The notes: a model not told the origin generated them from the letters alone. Positions 1 through 9,386 are shown, counted from the first letter of the stretch. The stretch: DNA of 64,000 nt from Leifsonia shinshuensis (GCF_014217625.1 NZ_CP043641.1:1054001-1118000); one strand, 5' to 3'. Translations and numbers: made by a program.

Positions 1-187
1 CGATCCCGACCGGGATGCTGTCGGGCTGAGCGGCGTGGAACGCGCCGAGGTACGCCAGCGCCATCCCTGCCGCGAGGAACAGCGGGATGACGATGTGCGA
101 GCCGAGTGTCTTCCAGAAGGCGGCGGGCGGCCAGAAGCGCGGAGGCCGGGCGACGGCGGGGACAGGGGTGATGCGGTGCGCGGACAT
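1..187 (-). CDS. membrane protein, N-terminal part only (window edge)
   Basis: An ATG at 187 opens a frame that stays open to the window edge (62 codons seen). The N-terminus is basic and proline-rich, then comes one hydrophobic segment (about residues 32-50, IVIPLFLAAGMALAYLGAF) followed by a Pro/Ile/Val stretch that resembles the first loop of YhgE/ABC-2-type membrane proteins. Family membership is a guess from this short piece. It is divergent from the MarR regulator at 281, which makes an efflux or membrane target of that regulator likely. Confidence 0.6.
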   Translation of the reverse strand, partial: MSAHRITPVPAVARPPRFWPPAAFWKTLGSHIVIPLFLAAGMALAYLGAFHAAQPDSIPVGI

Positions 188-215
188 GGGGTGAGCGGGA
201 TCCTCTCGACAGCTA

Positions 216-259
216 AGTTGCAGAGAGCAACGTACGATAATTCGTTGTATTGTGCAACT
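216..259. promoter_or_regulatory. candidate MarR operator region
   Basis: The divergent gap holds nested inverted repeats: AGTTGCA (216-222) with TGCAACT (253-259), and CAACG (228-232) with CGTTG (243-247). The stretch is AT-rich compared with its surroundings. It is placed to control both the membrane gene and the MarR gene. Binding is inferred. Confidence 0.45.
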
Positions 260-268
260 CGCCGCCGA

Positions 269-274
269 TAGGCT
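269..274 (+). promoter_or_regulatory. -10 box of a leaderless MarR gene
   Basis: TAGGCT ends 6 nt before the ATG at 281. This spacing would put the transcription start on or next to the start codon. There is no good Shine-Dalgarno sequence. Confidence 0.5.
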
Positions 275-280
275 GAGAAG

Positions 281-727
281 ATGACGCCTCCGACAGCGCC
301 GGACCCCCGCGACCCGATCGCCCGCGTGCAGCGCGAACTGCTCACCGTCGGCCGCCGCGGCACCGCGCGCGTGCGCCGTGAGGACGAGGCGCTCTCCGTC
401 GTGGACCGGTCGCTGCTGACGTTCATCCAGGACAACCCGGGCTGCCGCGCGATCGACATCGCGACGCACTTCCAGCTGAACCGCTCCACCGTCTCGCGGC
501 AGCTCGCCGGCCTCCTGGAGCACGGCTACGTCGCGGCCGACGAGGAGGCGTCGGGAGGCTCACGCGGCATCGCCCTCCGGCTCACCCCCGCCGGCAGCCG
601 GGCCTTCGATCAGAGCACGCGCACAGTGCTGGACTCGGTCGCGCGCCGGCTCGAGGGCTGGTCGGAGGCCGACCTGGAGGCCTTCGCGCGCATGCTGGAG
701 CGCTACAACGCGGCCCCCGACGAGTGA
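281..727 (+). CDS. MarR-family transcriptional regulator
   Basis: A 148-residue protein with the length and pattern of MarR regulators. The winged helix-turn-helix lies at about residues 40-105; its recognition helix includes AIDIATHFQLNRSTVSRQL, and the wing includes SRGIALRLTPAG. Flanking helices would form the dimer interface. MarR proteins usually repress a neighbouring efflux or stress gene and are released by a small ligand. The divergent membrane gene at 1-187 is the likely target, with inverted repeats between them. The ATG at 281 is supported by a -10 box 6 nt upstream. The ligand is unknown. Confidence 0.88.
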   Translation: MTPPTAPDPRDPIARVQRELLTVGRRGTARVRREDEALSVVDRSLLTFIQDNPGCRAIDIATHFQLNRSTVSRQLAGLLEHGYVAADEEASGGSRGIALRLTPAGSRAFDQSTRTVLDSVARRLEGWSEADLEAFARMLERYNAAPDE

Positions 728-735
728 CCCGCGCG

Positions 736-800
736 CCGCGATTCGTGCCGAATGTCGCGAATCGCGGTGCGAGACGCGCGATTCGTGACGAATGTCGCGG
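736..800. repeat. direct repeat with hairpin between convergent genes
   Basis: A 22-nt unit beginning GCGATTCGTG occurs at 738-759 and again at about 778-799 with a single mismatch. The first copy also forms a hairpin: CCGCGATTCG (736-745) pairs with CGAATCGCGG (758-767). It fills the gap between the convergent MarR and oxidoreductase genes, so it may act as a terminator or be a dispersed repeat. Confidence 0.6.
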
Positions 801-803
801 CGG

Positions 804-1742
804 CTAGAGGACCGCGTTCTCGTCGACCGCGATGCCGATGAGGTCGCGGTTCACGGCGGCCGCGACCACGGCCCCCGAGCCCGCCGCCACGATCAACTGC
901 TGCGGCCCCGGCGCCGTCGTCTCCCCCGCCGCGTACACCCCCGGCAGCGACGTGCGCCCGTGCGCGTCCGTCACCAGGTAGCCGTCGGTGTCCCTGTCGA
1001 GGTCGAGCCCGTCCGCGAACGACAACGCGGGAGTCCACACCGGCCGCACGAAGCCGCCCGCGCGCGGCACGACGGTGCCGTCCGTCAGCCGGACGCCGGT
1101 CATGACGCCCTTCTCCCCCACGACGTCCTCGATCGGCCGGCGCTCGACGCCCACACCGAGCCGGGCGAGCGCGCGCTCCTCGTCGTCGCCGATGGGCGCG
1201 ACGCCGTTGGTGAAGACGATCAGGTCGTCCGTCCACTGGGTGAGCAGCAGCGCGCGCTCGGCCAGGTCCGTCGTCTCGCCGATCAGCGCGAGCGGTTCGC
1301 CGGCCTTCTCGTAGCCGTCGCACTCGAGGCAGCTGTGCAGCTGGGTGCCGTAGAACGCGCGCAGGCTCGGGAGGGCGGGCATCGTCTCGGTCACGCCGGT
1401 GGCGATGACCACGGTCTGCGCCACAGCGTCCACGTCGGCGCCGCCGCGCACCCCGGCGCCGCGCACACGGAAACCGTCCGCGTCCACGGTCACCGAGCCC
1501 ACCTGCGCGAACACGACGTCCGCGTCGTCGTAGCCGGAAACCTCCTCGCGGCCGAGGCGGCGCAGCTCCGCGGGAGGCACGCCGTCGCGGCTGAGGAAGC
1601 CGTGCGCCTGCAGCGTCGCCGCGTGCCGCGGCCGGTTGCCGTCGACGACCAGCACCCGCCGGCGGGCGCGCGCGAGGTTCAGCGCGGCACTGAGGCCGGC
1701 CGGGCCGCCCCCGACGACGATGACTTCGACGCTGACCGCCAC
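804..1742 (-). CDS. thioredoxin-reductase-like NAD(P)/FAD oxidoreductase
   Basis: A 312-residue flavoprotein. The N-terminal FAD Rossmann motif GGGPAG is at residues 11-16, a redox CxxC (CLEC) at about 138-141, and the second FAD motif GVYAAGE near the C-terminus. This is the thioredoxin-reductase fold, but family members with the pattern RPRHA..HGFLSRDG often lack a thioredoxin partner, so the substrate is open. The start is a GTG at 1742; an upstream extension of the frame would run back into gltX and is not credible. It begins 8 nt after the gltX stop, so it is probably co-transcribed with gltX. Confidence 0.82.
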   Translation of the reverse strand: MAVSVEVIVVGGGPAGLSAALNLARARRRVLVVDGNRPRHAATLQAHGFLSRDGVPPAELRRLGREEVSGYDDADVVFAQVGSVTVDADGFRVRGAGVRGGADVDAVAQTVVIATGVTETMPALPSLRAFYGTQLHSCLECDGYEKAGEPLALIGETTDLAERALLLTQWTDDLIVFTNGVAPIGDDEERALARLGVGVERRPIEDVVGEKGVMTGVRLTDGTVVPRAGGFVRPVWTPALSFADGLDLDRDTDGYLVTDAHGRTSLPGVYAAGETTAPGPQQLIVAAGSGAVVAAAVNRDLIGIAVDENAVL

Positions 1743-1750
1743 GGGGCGTC

Positions 1751-3268
1751 CTAGCCCAGGCTCGCCGACAGCGCGTCCAGCCGGGCGAGCGACTCGGCCT
1801 TGCCCAGGATCTCCATCGACTCGAAGAGCGGAGGCGACACCCGGCGGCCCGAGACGGCGACGCGCAGCGGCCCGAAGGCGACGCGCGGCTTCAGGCCCAG
1901 GGCCTCCACCAGGGCGTCGCGGAGGGCGGCCTCGATCTCGTCGTGGGTCCACGACGACTCCGGCACGACCTCCAGGGCGCCGATCGACGCGGCCAGCACC
2001 TCGCCGGCGTTGTCGGGCAGCGACTTCCTGGCGTCGTCCTCGATCGTCAGCGACGCGGAGTCGGTGAACAGGAAGCCGAGCATGCCAGGCGTCTCGCCGA
2101 GGAGCTGCACCCGCTCCTGGACCAGCGGCGCAGCCTCCGCCAGCACCGCGCGCTGCGCGTCCGTCAGCGGCTCGCTGAGCACACCGGCCGCGACCAGGTA
2201 CGGGATGGTCCGATCGGCGAAGTCCCCGACCTCCAGCAGCCGGATGTGGTCGCCGTTGATCGACTCGGCCTTCTTCTGGTCGAAGCGAGCCGGGTTGGGG
2301 TTCACGTCGGCGACGTCGAACGCCGCGACCAGCTCGTCGATCGAGAACACGTCGCGGTCGTGGGTCAGCGACCAGCCGAGGAGCGCCAGGTAGTTGACCA
2401 GGCCCTCCGGGATGAAGCCGCGGTCGCGGTGGTGGAACAGGTTCGACTCCGGGTCGCGCTTGGAGAGCTTCTTGTTGCCCTCGCCCATCACGTACGGGAG
2501 GTGCCCGAAGCGCGGCACGAAGGTGGTCACGCCGGCGTCGATGAGCGCGTGGTAGAGCGCGATCTGGCGCGGCGTGGACGACAGCAGGTCCTCGCCGCGG
2601 AGCACGTGCGTCACGCCCATGAGCGCGTCGTCCACCGGGTTCACGAAGGTGTAGAGCGGGTGACCGTTCGGCCGCACCACGACGAAATCGCTGAACGAGC
2701 CGGCCGGGAAGGTGATCTCGCCGCGCACCAGGTCGTCGAAGCTGAGGTCGTCGTCCGGCACCCGCAGGCGCAGCGCCGGCTCGCGGCCCTCCGCGCGATA
2801 GGCGGCCTTCTGGTCCTCGGTGAGGTCGCGCTCGAAGTTGTCGTAGCCGAGCTTCGGGTCGCGGCCGAGCGAGACGTTGCGCGCCTCGATCTCCTCGCCC
2901 GTGGCGAAGCTCTCGTAGATGTGGCCGGAGGCCTTCAGCCGCTCGATCAGGTCGCGGTAGATGTCGTACCGCTGCGACTGCCGGTAGGGCTCGTTCGGCC
3001 CGCCGACGTCGATGCCCTCGTCCCAGTCGAGGCGCAGCCAGCGAAGCGCGTCGATGATCATCGCGTACGACTCCTCGCTGTCGCGCGCGGCGTCGGTGTC
3101 CTCGATGCGGAAGATCAGCTTGCCGCCGGTGTGCCGCGCGTACGCCCAGTTGAACAGGGCGGTGCGGATCAGGCCGACGTGCGGGGTGCCGGTGGGCGAC
3201 GGGCAGAACCGGACGCGGACATCCGCGCCGGTCGCGGTCGAGAAGGGGTGCGAAACGTTGTCAGACAT
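1751..3268 (-). CDS. gltX: glutamate-tRNA ligase
   Basis: A class I aminoacyl-tRNA synthetase of 505 residues. The HIGH-type motif is [10 protein letters not shown] at residues 23-32 and the KMSKS-type motif is KKLSKRD at about 264-270. It charges tRNA-Glu. Actinobacteria generally lack GlnRS, so it probably also mischarges tRNA-Gln for GatCAB (family knowledge). It follows a fumarylacetoacetate-hydrolase-like gene, an order also known from Mycobacterium tuberculosis (Rv2993c-Rv2992c). A TAGGAT box at 3278-3283 overlaps the end of the upstream gene and may give gltX its own promoter. Confidence 0.97.
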   Translation of the reverse strand: MSDNVSHPFSTATGADVRVRFCPSPTGTPHVGLIRTALFNWAYARHTGGKLIFRIEDTDAARDSEESYAMIIDALRWLRLDWDEGIDVGGPNEPYRQSQRYDIYRDLIERLKASGHIYESFATGEEIEARNVSLGRDPKLGYDNFERDLTEDQKAAYRAEGREPALRLRVPDDDLSFDDLVRGEITFPAGSFSDFVVVRPNGHPLYTFVNPVDDALMGVTHVLRGEDLLSSTPRQIALYHALIDAGVTTFVPRFGHLPYVMGEGNKKLSKRDPESNLFHHRDRGFIPEGLVNYLALLGWSLTHDRDVFSIDELVAAFDVADVNPNPARFDQKKAESINGDHIRLLEVGDFADRTIPYLVAAGVLSEPLTDAQRAVLAEAAPLVQERVQLLGETPGMLGFLFTDSASLTIEDDARKSLPDNAGEVLAASIGALEVVPESSWTHDEIEAALRDALVEALGLKPRVAFGPLRVAVSGRRVSPPLFESMEILGKAESLARLDALSASLG

Positions 3269-3277
3269 ACCTTTGGA

Positions 3278-3283
3278 ATCCTA
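3278..3283 (-). promoter_or_regulatory. possible gltX -10 box
   Basis: TAGGAT on the minus strand lies 9 nt before the gltX ATG and overlaps the stop codon of the upstream gene. An AAAGG stretch between the two could serve as a ribosome site. No clear -35 box is seen. Confidence 0.3.
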
Positions 3284-4066
3284 CTTGGGAGCGCGCACCG
3301 GATTCACCAGCGAGCCGACGCCTTCGACCTCCACCTCGACGGTGTCGCCCGCGACGATCGGCCCGACGCCGGCCGGGGTCCCGGTGAGGATGACGTCGCC
3401 GGGCAGCAGCGTGAAGACGCTCGACGCGTACGCGATGATCGAGGGGATGTCGTGCACCATCTCGGAGATGCGCGCCTCCTGCTTGAGTTCGCCGTTGACC
3501 CGGGTACGCAGGAACGCCTCCGGGTTCAGCTCGGTCTCGATCACCGGCCCGAGCGGGCAGAAGGTGTCGAAGCCCTTCGCGCGGGTCCACTGGCCGTCCG
3601 ACTTCTGCAGGTCGCGGGCGGTCACGTCGTTGGCCACCGTGTAGCCGAAGATGTGCTCGGCGGCCTTCTCCTCCGGCACATGCCGGGCGATCTTGCCGAT
3701 CACGACGGCCAGCTCGCCCTCGTACTCGACCTGCTGCGACTGCGGAGGCAGCAGGATGGCGTCGCCGAGGCCGATCACGGCCGTGTTGGGCTTGAGGAAC
3801 AGCAGCGGCTCGCCCGGAGCCTCCCCGCCCATCTCGGCGGCGTGCTCGCGGTAGTTCTTGCCGACCGCGACGACCTTCGACCGCGGGATGACCGGCGCCA
3901 GCAGCGAGCCGACCTGGCCGAGCGGCACGCGCTCCCCCGTCGTGTCGAAGCCGGAGAACAGCGGATCGCCGGCGAGGACGACCAGGGCGTCGTCGTCGAC
4001 GATGCCGTAGTCGATCACCGGGGTCTGCTCGGAGGGACGGGTGTGGCTGAACCGTGCGATCTTCAC
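3281..4066 (-). CDS. fumarylacetoacetate hydrolase family protein
   Basis: A 261-residue protein of the FAH/HpaG fold, about the length of single-domain members. It shows the metal-site pattern EYEGELAVVIG in mid-protein, FLKPNTAVIG before it and the C-terminal loop TGTPAGVG. Family members hydrolyse or decarboxylate acylpyruvate-type substrates; the real substrate is unknown. The GTG start at 4066 overlaps the stop of the panE-like gene by 4 nt (GTGA), implying translational coupling. It is the counterpart of M. tuberculosis Rv2993c by position next to gltX. Confidence 0.88.
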   Translation of the reverse strand: MKIARFSHTRPSEQTPVIDYGIVDDDALVVLAGDPLFSGFDTTGERVPLGQVGSLLAPVIPRSKVVAVGKNYREHAAEMGGEAPGEPLLFLKPNTAVIGLGDAILLPPQSQQVEYEGELAVVIGKIARHVPEEKAAEHIFGYTVANDVTARDLQKSDGQWTRAKGFDTFCPLGPVIETELNPEAFLRTRVNGELKQEARISEMVHDIPSIIAYASSVFTLLPGDVILTGTPAGVGPIVAGDTVEVEVEGVGSLVNPVRAPK

Positions 4067-4941
4067 GCGTTCGAGCCTAGCGCCGCGACGATGCGGGCGA
4101 CGGCCGGGGTGGGGACACCGTCCCGGGCGCCGATGCGCAGCAGCGCGCCGCCGATCGCGTCCAGCTCGGTCGGGTGGCCGTCGGCGAGGTCCTCCTGCAG
4201 CGAGGTGCGCATCCCGCCCGGGACGCTGTGCAGGACGCGGACGAGGTCGAGCGCGGAGGCAGGCACGCCTTCCGCCGTCGAGCACGCGACGATCTCGGAG
4301 ACGACCGCCTCGGTCAGCTCCGGGTCTTCGCTGAGCGCCGGTCCCGCCGACTGCCGCCAGTAGGAGGTCAGCAGAGCGAGCGAGGACAGCAGCCGGAACT
4401 TCGCCCACAGCACCTCCGCCTCCGTGCCGCCGACCTTCACCCGCGGCCCGGCGCCGGCGAGGCCGCGGATCGAGGCGAAGCCGCCCGCGGCCTCCGGCGC
4501 CTCGATGTTCACGAACGGGCTGCGGTGGTCGATCACCGTCGTGGAGGCCCGCAGGGCGGACACCGCGACGGACGCGCCGGCGACCGGGACGCCGGGCAGC
4601 GCCTCCCGCAGCGGCCCCATGTGCTCGACGCCGTTGAGGAACGACACCACCTCGCTCGGCCGGGCGGCCGCGATGCCGGGGAGGACGTCCTCCAGCCCGT
4701 ACGCCTTGGTGGCGACGATGACGCTCGCGCCTTCCGGCACCTCGGTCGCCGCCGAGACGCGCTCGACGCCGTCGCCGAACGTGGCGCTGCGCACCTCGAT
4801 GCCGTCCGCACGGATGGCCTCGACCGTCGCGGGACGGCCGACCGCGACGACATCGTGCCCCGCGCGCGACAGCAGCCAGGCGAACAGGCCGCCGACGGCT
4901 CCGGGACCGACGACGGCGAAGACGGGTTCAGCAGCGCTCAT
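4063..4941 (-). CDS. ketopantoate reductase family protein (PanE/ApbA-like)
   Basis: A 292-residue protein with an N-terminal Rossmann motif GPGAVGG (residues 12-18) and the two-domain layout of 2-dehydropantoate 2-reductase. PanE reduces ketopantoate with NADPH for pantothenate synthesis, but the genome may hold paralogues and no other pantothenate gene is nearby, so I give no symbol. It heads the run panE-like/FAH/gltX. A TACGAT box 6 nt before the ATG suggests leaderless transcription. Confidence 0.82.
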   Translation of the reverse strand: MSAAEPVFAVVGPGAVGGLFAWLLSRAGHDVVAVGRPATVEAIRADGIEVRSATFGDGVERVSAATEVPEGASVIVATKAYGLEDVLPGIAAARPSEVVSFLNGVEHMGPLREALPGVPVAGASVAVSALRASTTVIDHRSPFVNIEAPEAAGGFASIRGLAGAGPRVKVGGTEAEVLWAKFRLLSSLALLTSYWRQSAGPALSEDPELTEAVVSEIVACSTAEGVPASALDLVRVLHSVPGGMRTSLQEDLADGHPTELDAIGGALLRIGARDGVPTPAVARIVAALGSNA

Positions 4942-4947
4942 GGCTCG

Positions 4948-4953
4948 ATCGTA
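4948..4953 (-). promoter_or_regulatory. -10 box of the panE-like gene
   Basis: TACGAT on the minus strand ends 6 nt before the ATG at 4941. The layout is leaderless. Confidence 0.5.
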
Positions 4954-4961
4954 GCCAGCCG

Positions 4962-5903
4962 TCAGAGCGCGGACAGCCCCCAGGGCGCGCCGTCGAGGGC
5001 GAGCAGCACGTCCGCGGTGGCGGCGATCGCGGGGACGGCGTCGGAGCCCGCGGCGGCGACCAGGTTGATCGTGCGGTGGTCGCGGTTCGCGGTCGGGCGC
5101 AGGACGACGCCCTCCACCGCTCCCGCCGAGCCGACCGCGAGCGCCGGGAGCAGAGCCACGCCGACGCCCTCGGCGACCATCCGCAGCACGGCGATGAAGT
5201 TGTCCGTCTCGTAGGCGATCCGCGGCGCGTAGCCGCAGGCGTCGGTGAGCTCCAGCAGGTGGCCGCGGCAGCGCGGGCAGCCGCCGATCCAGGAGGCCGA
5301 CGCCAGTTCGGCGAGGTCGACGCGCTTTCCCGCCGCGAGCGGGTGGTCGGCGCGCAGGGCGACCAGCATCTCGTCCTTCCAGAGCGGGACGACGGCGAGC
5401 CCGCGGGCGCTCTCCCGGTGCGGGTCGACGCGGTCGCCCGGGTAGCTGAACGTGATGGCGAGGTCGGCCGTCTGGTCGCGCACGGCGGCGACGGCCTCCG
5501 GAGGCTCGGCCTCCAGGTAGGTGATCCGGACGCCCGGGTGCTCGGCCTCCATCGTGTTGAGCAGCCGCGGGACGAGGGAGGACGACGCCGACGGGAACCC
5601 GGCCAGCCGGACCCGGCCGGTGCGCAGGCCGCGCAGGTCGGCGAGCTCGCCGGCGGCGGCGTCCAGGGCCGTCGTGACCGCGCGGGCATGCCGGGCGAGG
5701 ACGCGACCGGCCTCGGTGAGCCGGACGCCGCGGCCGGCGCGGGCGACCAGCGGCATCCCGATGCGGCCCTCCAGGCGTCGCAGGTGCTGGCTGATCGCGG
5801 GCTGGCTGTAGCCGAGCGACTCGGCGGCGCGGGTGATCGAGCCGTGGTCGGCGATCGCGCGCACCACGCGGAGGCTGTGGGAGTCGAGGTCGTCGAGCAG
5901 CAT
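4962..5903 (-). CDS. LysR-family transcriptional regulator
   Basis: A 313-residue protein with an N-terminal winged HTH (residues about 8-65, including ITRAAESLGYSQPAISQHLRR in part) and a C-terminal periplasmic-binding-protein-like effector domain. A CxxC pair (GGCPRCRGH) sits in the effector domain. LysR regulators usually activate a divergent gene in response to a ligand. Here the partner is the class V aminotransferase at 5986. The ATG at 5903 is preceded by a TATGAT box at 6 nt spacing. Confidence 0.92.
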   Translation of the reverse strand: MLLDDLDSHSLRVVRAIADHGSITRAAESLGYSQPAISQHLRRLEGRIGMPLVARAGRGVRLTEAGRVLARHARAVTTALDAAAGELADLRGLRTGRVRLAGFPSASSSLVPRLLNTMEAEHPGVRITYLEAEPPEAVAAVRDQTADLAITFSYPGDRVDPHRESARGLAVVPLWKDEMLVALRADHPLAAGKRVDLAELASASWIGGCPRCRGHLLELTDACGYAPRIAYETDNFIAVLRMVAEGVGVALLPALAVGSAGAVEGVVLRPTANRDHRTINLVAAAGSDAVPAIAATADVLLALDGAPWGLSAL

Positions 5904-5909
5904 GCAGGA

Positions 5910-5915
5910 ATCATA
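5910..5915 (-). promoter_or_regulatory. -10 box of the LysR gene
   Basis: TATGAT on the minus strand lies 6 nt before the ATG at 5903. It is close to the -10 consensus, and the layout is leaderless. Confidence 0.55.
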
Positions 5916-5939
5916 ACTCCGGGTGATGGATGCGATTCA

Positions 5940-5955
5940 ACACCTGTTCTGGTGT
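5940..5955. promoter_or_regulatory. candidate LysR binding site
   Basis: The inverted repeat ACACC-N6-GGTGT lies between the divergent LysR and aminotransferase starts, where a LysR regulator would bind. Its function is inferred from position only. Confidence 0.4.
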
Positions 5956-5985
5956 GATGTGTGAGGGTCGCTCAGGATGGATGCC

Positions 5986-7089
5986 ATGCCCGAATCCCCG
6001 ACCCTGCGCGCGCCCGCGGCCGCCGCAGCAGCCGCCCCGGTCTTCCGCGACGCCTTCGCCTCCGGCGCCGGCTACCTCGCCGCCTGCACGCAGGGCCTCC
6101 CCACCCGCGCAACGGTGGAGGCCACACGCATCGACCTGGAGCGCTGGGCACGCGGCGAGGCCACGCCCGGCGACTACGACGCCGCCATCGCCCGCGCACG
6201 CTCCGCGTTCGCCCGCCTGGCCGGCGTGACGGTGGAGGATGTGGCGATCGGGTCGCAGGCGTCGGTGCTGGCCTCCCTCATCGCGGCCTCCGCCCCGGAC
6301 GGCGCCGTGGTGGTCTGCCCCGAGGGCGACTTCGCCTCCATCGTCGCCCCGTTCCAGGCCCAGGCGCACCGCGGCGTCCAGGTCAGGGAGGTCGCCCTGG
6401 CCGGCCTCGCGGACGCCATCGACGGCGACACCTGGCTGGTGGCCTTTTCCCTCGTGCAATCCGCGATCGGCGAGCATGCCGACGCCGACGCGATCCTCGC
6501 CGCCTGCGCCCGCACCGGCACGCTGAGCCTCGCCGACCTCACCCAGGCGCTCGGCTGGCTGCCGGTGGACGCCTCCCGGTTCGACTTCACCATCACGCAC
6601 GCCTACAAGTGGCTGTGCGCGCCGCGCGGCAGCGCCTTCCTCACCGTGCGGCCCGCGCTGCGGGACGCCCTCACCCCGGTGCACGCGGGCTGGTACGCGG
6701 GCGAGGACCCGTGGACCTCCTGTTACGGACCACTGCTGTCGGCCGCATCCTCCGCGCGGCGCTTCGACGTGTCGCCCGCGTGGCCGGTGTGGCCGGGGAC
6801 GGCCGCGGCGCTGGAGTTCTTCGCGTCGCTCGACCCGGCCGTGGTGCGCGCGCACGCGACCGGGCTCGCAGACCGGCTCGCGGCTGCGCTCGACCTGACC
6901 GACGCGCGCGGCGACGCCGTCCGCGGCCGCGCCATCCTCACCTGGCCGGACGCGGACGGCGCGGACCTCGCCGCGCTCACCGCCGCCGGCCTCCGCGCCT
7001 CCGGCCGCGCCGGCCGCGCCCGCGTCGCCTTCCACCTCTGGAACACCCACGACGACGTCGACCGCGTCCTCGCCTCCCTCGCCCACTGA
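5986..7089 (+). CDS. class V aminotransferase-like PLP enzyme
   Basis: About 367 residues with the fold-type I pattern of class V aminotransferases/cysteine desulfurases. The probable PLP lysine is in HAYKWLCAPRG in mid-protein, preceded by SLADLTQALGWLPVD, where the Asp binds the pyridine nitrogen. The reaction is unknown; kynureninase- or isopenicillin-N-epimerase-like activities are in this family. I prefer the ATG at 5986, which has AGGA 8 nt upstream, over the in-frame ATG at 5977. It is divergent from a LysR gene, which probably controls it. Confidence 0.82.
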   Translation: MPESPTLRAPAAAAAAAPVFRDAFASGAGYLAACTQGLPTRATVEATRIDLERWARGEATPGDYDAAIARARSAFARLAGVTVEDVAIGSQASVLASLIAASAPDGAVVVCPEGDFASIVAPFQAQAHRGVQVREVALAGLADAIDGDTWLVAFSLVQSAIGEHADADAILAACARTGTLSLADLTQALGWLPVDASRFDFTITHAYKWLCAPRGSAFLTVRPALRDALTPVHAGWYAGEDPWTSCYGPLLSAASSARRFDVSPAWPVWPGTAAALEFFASLDPAVVRAHATGLADRLAAALDLTDARGDAVRGRAILTWPDADGADLAALTAAGLRASGRAGRARVAFHLWNTHDDVDRVLASLAH

Positions 7090-7108
7090 CCGCGCGTCCC
7101 GCAACCAC

Positions 7109-7165
7109 CGAAGGGCACGTAAACGCCCCTAAAACGTGGTTTTAGGGGCGTTTACGTGCCCTTCG
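7109..7165. repeat. long palindrome, copy 1 of 3
   Basis: A 57-bp almost unbroken palindrome: the arm 7109-7134 pairs perfectly with 7140-7165, and the short loop can close further. The core GGGCACGTAAACGCCCCT is shared with copies at 13483 and 37596. It lies between the convergent aminotransferase and ilvE genes, so it could be a two-way terminator, a REP-like element or a small non-autonomous mobile element. Confidence 0.85.
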
Positions 7166-7176
7166 AGTGCGGGAGA

Positions 7177-8307
7177 CTACGCGTCGAGGCGCATCATCCA
7201 GCCGTGACGGTCGCGCTCGCGGCCGTACTGGATGTCCGTCAGCTCCTTGCGCAGCGACATCGTCAGCTCGCCCGGGGCGGCGGTGATGTCGCCGACGGTG
7301 AACGTGTCGGACTTCAGCTCGCCGATCGGCGTGATGACCGCGGCGGTGCCGCAGGCGAACACCTCGACGATGTCGCCGGACTCCACGCCGTCGCGCCACT
7401 CGTCGATCGTCACCCGGCGACGCTCCACCGTGTGGCCGCGGTCGCGCGCGAGCTGCAGCACCGAGTCGAGCGTGATGCCTTCGAGGATGCTGTCCGACTC
7501 GGGCGTCACCAGCGTGCCGTCCTTGTACACGAGCACGACGTTCATCCCGCCGAGCTCCTCGATGTACTTCCCCTCGACGGAGTCGAGGAACAGCACCTGC
7601 GCACAGCCGTGCTCGTATGCCTCGGCCTGCGGCAGCAGGCTCGACGCGTAGTTGCCGCCGGTCTTCGCCGCTCCGGTGCCGCCCTTGCCCGCGCGCGACC
7701 AGTGGTCGGACAGCCAGATGGAGACCGGGGCGACGCCGCTCGGGAAGTACGCGCCCGCCGGCGAGGCGATCAGGTAGAACGCCACCTTGTTCGCCGGCCG
7801 CACACCGAGGAAGGCCTCCTTGGCGAACATGAACGGGCGCAGGTAAAGGCTCGTCTCCTCGCGCCCCGGCACCCAGTCGCCGTCGACCGCGACGAGCTGC
7901 TTGAGCGCGTCGAGGAAGTGCTCGACCGGCAGCTCGGGCAGCGCCAGGCGGTAGGCCGAGCGCTGCATGCGCGCCGCGTTCGCCTCCGGGCGGAAGCTCC
8001 AGATCGAGCCGTCCTCGTGACGGTAGGCCTTCAGGCCCTCGAAGATCTCCTGCGCGTAGTGCAGCACGGCGGCCGACGGGTCGAGCTGGATGGGCCCGTA
8101 CGGAGAGACCCGCGGCCGGTGCCAGCCGCCCTTGGCCGACCAGCACAGGTCGACCATGTGGTCGGTGAAGTAGTTGCCGAAGCCGGGGTTCGCGAGGATC
8201 TCCTCGCGCTCGGCCGCACTGCGCGACGACTCGTTGCGCGTGACGTTCCAGAGGAGGCCGGCCGTCTCGGTGGGTCCGGAGGTGAGGTTGATGCTGGTGG
8301 AGGTCAT
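7177..8307 (-). CDS. ilvE: branched-chain amino acid aminotransferase
   Basis: A 376-residue fold-type IV PLP enzyme. The PLP lysine lies in [12 protein letters not shown], and [12 protein letters not shown] and [12 protein letters not shown] match BCAT signatures. It catalyses the last step of Val, Leu and Ile synthesis using glutamate as amino donor. The ATG at 8307 is chosen because AAAGGA sits just upstream; a longer frame begins 9 codons earlier inside the leuB stop region. It follows leuB by 23 nt and is probably in its operon. Confidence 0.95.
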   Translation of the reverse strand: MTSTSINLTSGPTETAGLLWNVTRNESSRSAAEREEILANPGFGNYFTDHMVDLCWSAKGGWHRPRVSPYGPIQLDPSAAVLHYAQEIFEGLKAYRHEDGSIWSFRPEANAARMQRSAYRLALPELPVEHFLDALKQLVAVDGDWVPGREETSLYLRPFMFAKEAFLGVRPANKVAFYLIASPAGAYFPSGVAPVSIWLSDHWSRAGKGGTGAAKTGGNYASSLLPQAEAYEHGCAQVLFLDSVEGKYIEELGGMNVVLVYKDGTLVTPESDSILEGITLDSVLQLARDRGHTVERRRVTIDEWRDGVESGDIVEVFACGTAAVITPIGELKSDTFTVGDITAAPGELTMSLRKELTDIQYGRERDRHGWMMRLDA

Positions 8308-8330
8308 TGGGTGTCCTTTTGTGCGATGCG

Positions 8331-9386
8331 TCAATTCTGCGCCACGCGGGCCGCGATCGCGTCGCCCACTTCGGAGGTCGTGCGCGCGGCGCCGCTGCGG
8401 GCGGCGAGGTCGGACGTCACCGCCTGCTCGACCCGCTCGGCGAACTCCTGGGCGCCGAGGTGGCGGAGGAGGAGCGCGACGGAGAGGATCGCGGCGGTGG
8501 GGTCGGCCTTCTGCTGGCCGGCGATGTCGGGGGCCGATCCGTGAACCGGTTCGAACATGCTCGGGAATTCGCCCGCGGGGTTGATGTTGCCCGAGGCGGC
8601 CAGTCCGATGCCGCCGCTGATCGCGGCCGCGAGGTCGGTGAGGATGTCGCCGAAGAGGTTGTCCGTGACGATCACATCGAATCTAGCAGGATCCGTCACC
8701 AGGAAGATGGTTGCCGCGTCGACGTGGAGGTAGTCCACGGCCACGTCGGGGTGCTCGGCCGCCACCGCATCCACGATCCGCTTCCAGAGCCCACCCGCGA
8801 ACGTGAGCACGTTGGTCTTGTGCACCAGGGTCAGCTTCTTGCGGCGCTTCTCCGCCTGCTCGAAGGCGTAGCGCACGACGCGCTCCACGCCGTAGGCGGT
8901 GTTGACCGAGACCTCGTTGGCGATCTCGTGCGGTGTGCCCTGGCGGATCGCACCGCCGTTGCCGACGTACGGGCCCTCGGTCCCCTCACGGACGACGACG
9001 AAGTCGACCTCCCCGGGGTTCGCCAGCGGGCTCGCGATGCCGGGGAACAGGGTGGTCGGCCGCAGGTTGACGTAGTGGTCGAGCGAGAAGCGCAGTTTCA
9101 GGAGCAGCCCGCGCTCGATGTTGGCGCCGGCCAGCCGCGGGTCGCCCGGCTTGCCGCCGACCGCGCCGAGCAGGATGGCGTCGTGACCCGCGATCGCGGC
9201 GAGGTCGTCGTCGGTGAGCACGTCGCCGGTCGCCAGATAACGGTCGGCGCCGAGCGAGAAGTGCGTCTTCGCGAACGCGAGGTCGCTGCCCGCCGTGACC
9301 GCGTCGAGCACCTTGACCGCCTCCGCGACCACCTCCGGACCGATTCCGTCCCCGGGGATGACGGCGAGTTTGACGGTTGTGCTCAT
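8331..9386 (-). CDS. leuB: 3-isopropylmalate dehydrogenase
   Basis: A 351-residue NAD-dependent beta-decarboxylating dehydrogenase. The N-terminus [11 protein letters not shown] and the later motif [15 protein letters not shown] are family signatures. It oxidises 3-isopropylmalate in leucine synthesis. The ATG at 9386 has AGGAG 4 nt upstream. A TAGTGT box at 9425-9430 could be its promoter. It sits between serA and ilvE/FAH/gltX, as in mycobacteria (Rv2996c-Rv2995c-Rv2993c). Confidence 0.96.
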   Translation of the reverse strand: MSTTVKLAVIPGDGIGPEVVAEAVKVLDAVTAGSDLAFAKTHFSLGADRYLATGDVLTDDDLAAIAGHDAILLGAVGGKPGDPRLAGANIERGLLLKLRFSLDHYVNLRPTTLFPGIASPLANPGEVDFVVVREGTEGPYVGNGGAIRQGTPHEIANEVSVNTAYGVERVVRYAFEQAEKRRKKLTLVHKTNVLTFAGGLWKRIVDAVAAEHPDVAVDYLHVDAATIFLVTDPARFDVIVTDNLFGDILTDLAAAISGGIGLAASGNINPAGEFPSMFEPVHGSAPDIAGQQKADPTAAILSVALLLRHLGAQEFAERVEQAVTSDLAARSGAARTTSEVGDAIAARVAQN

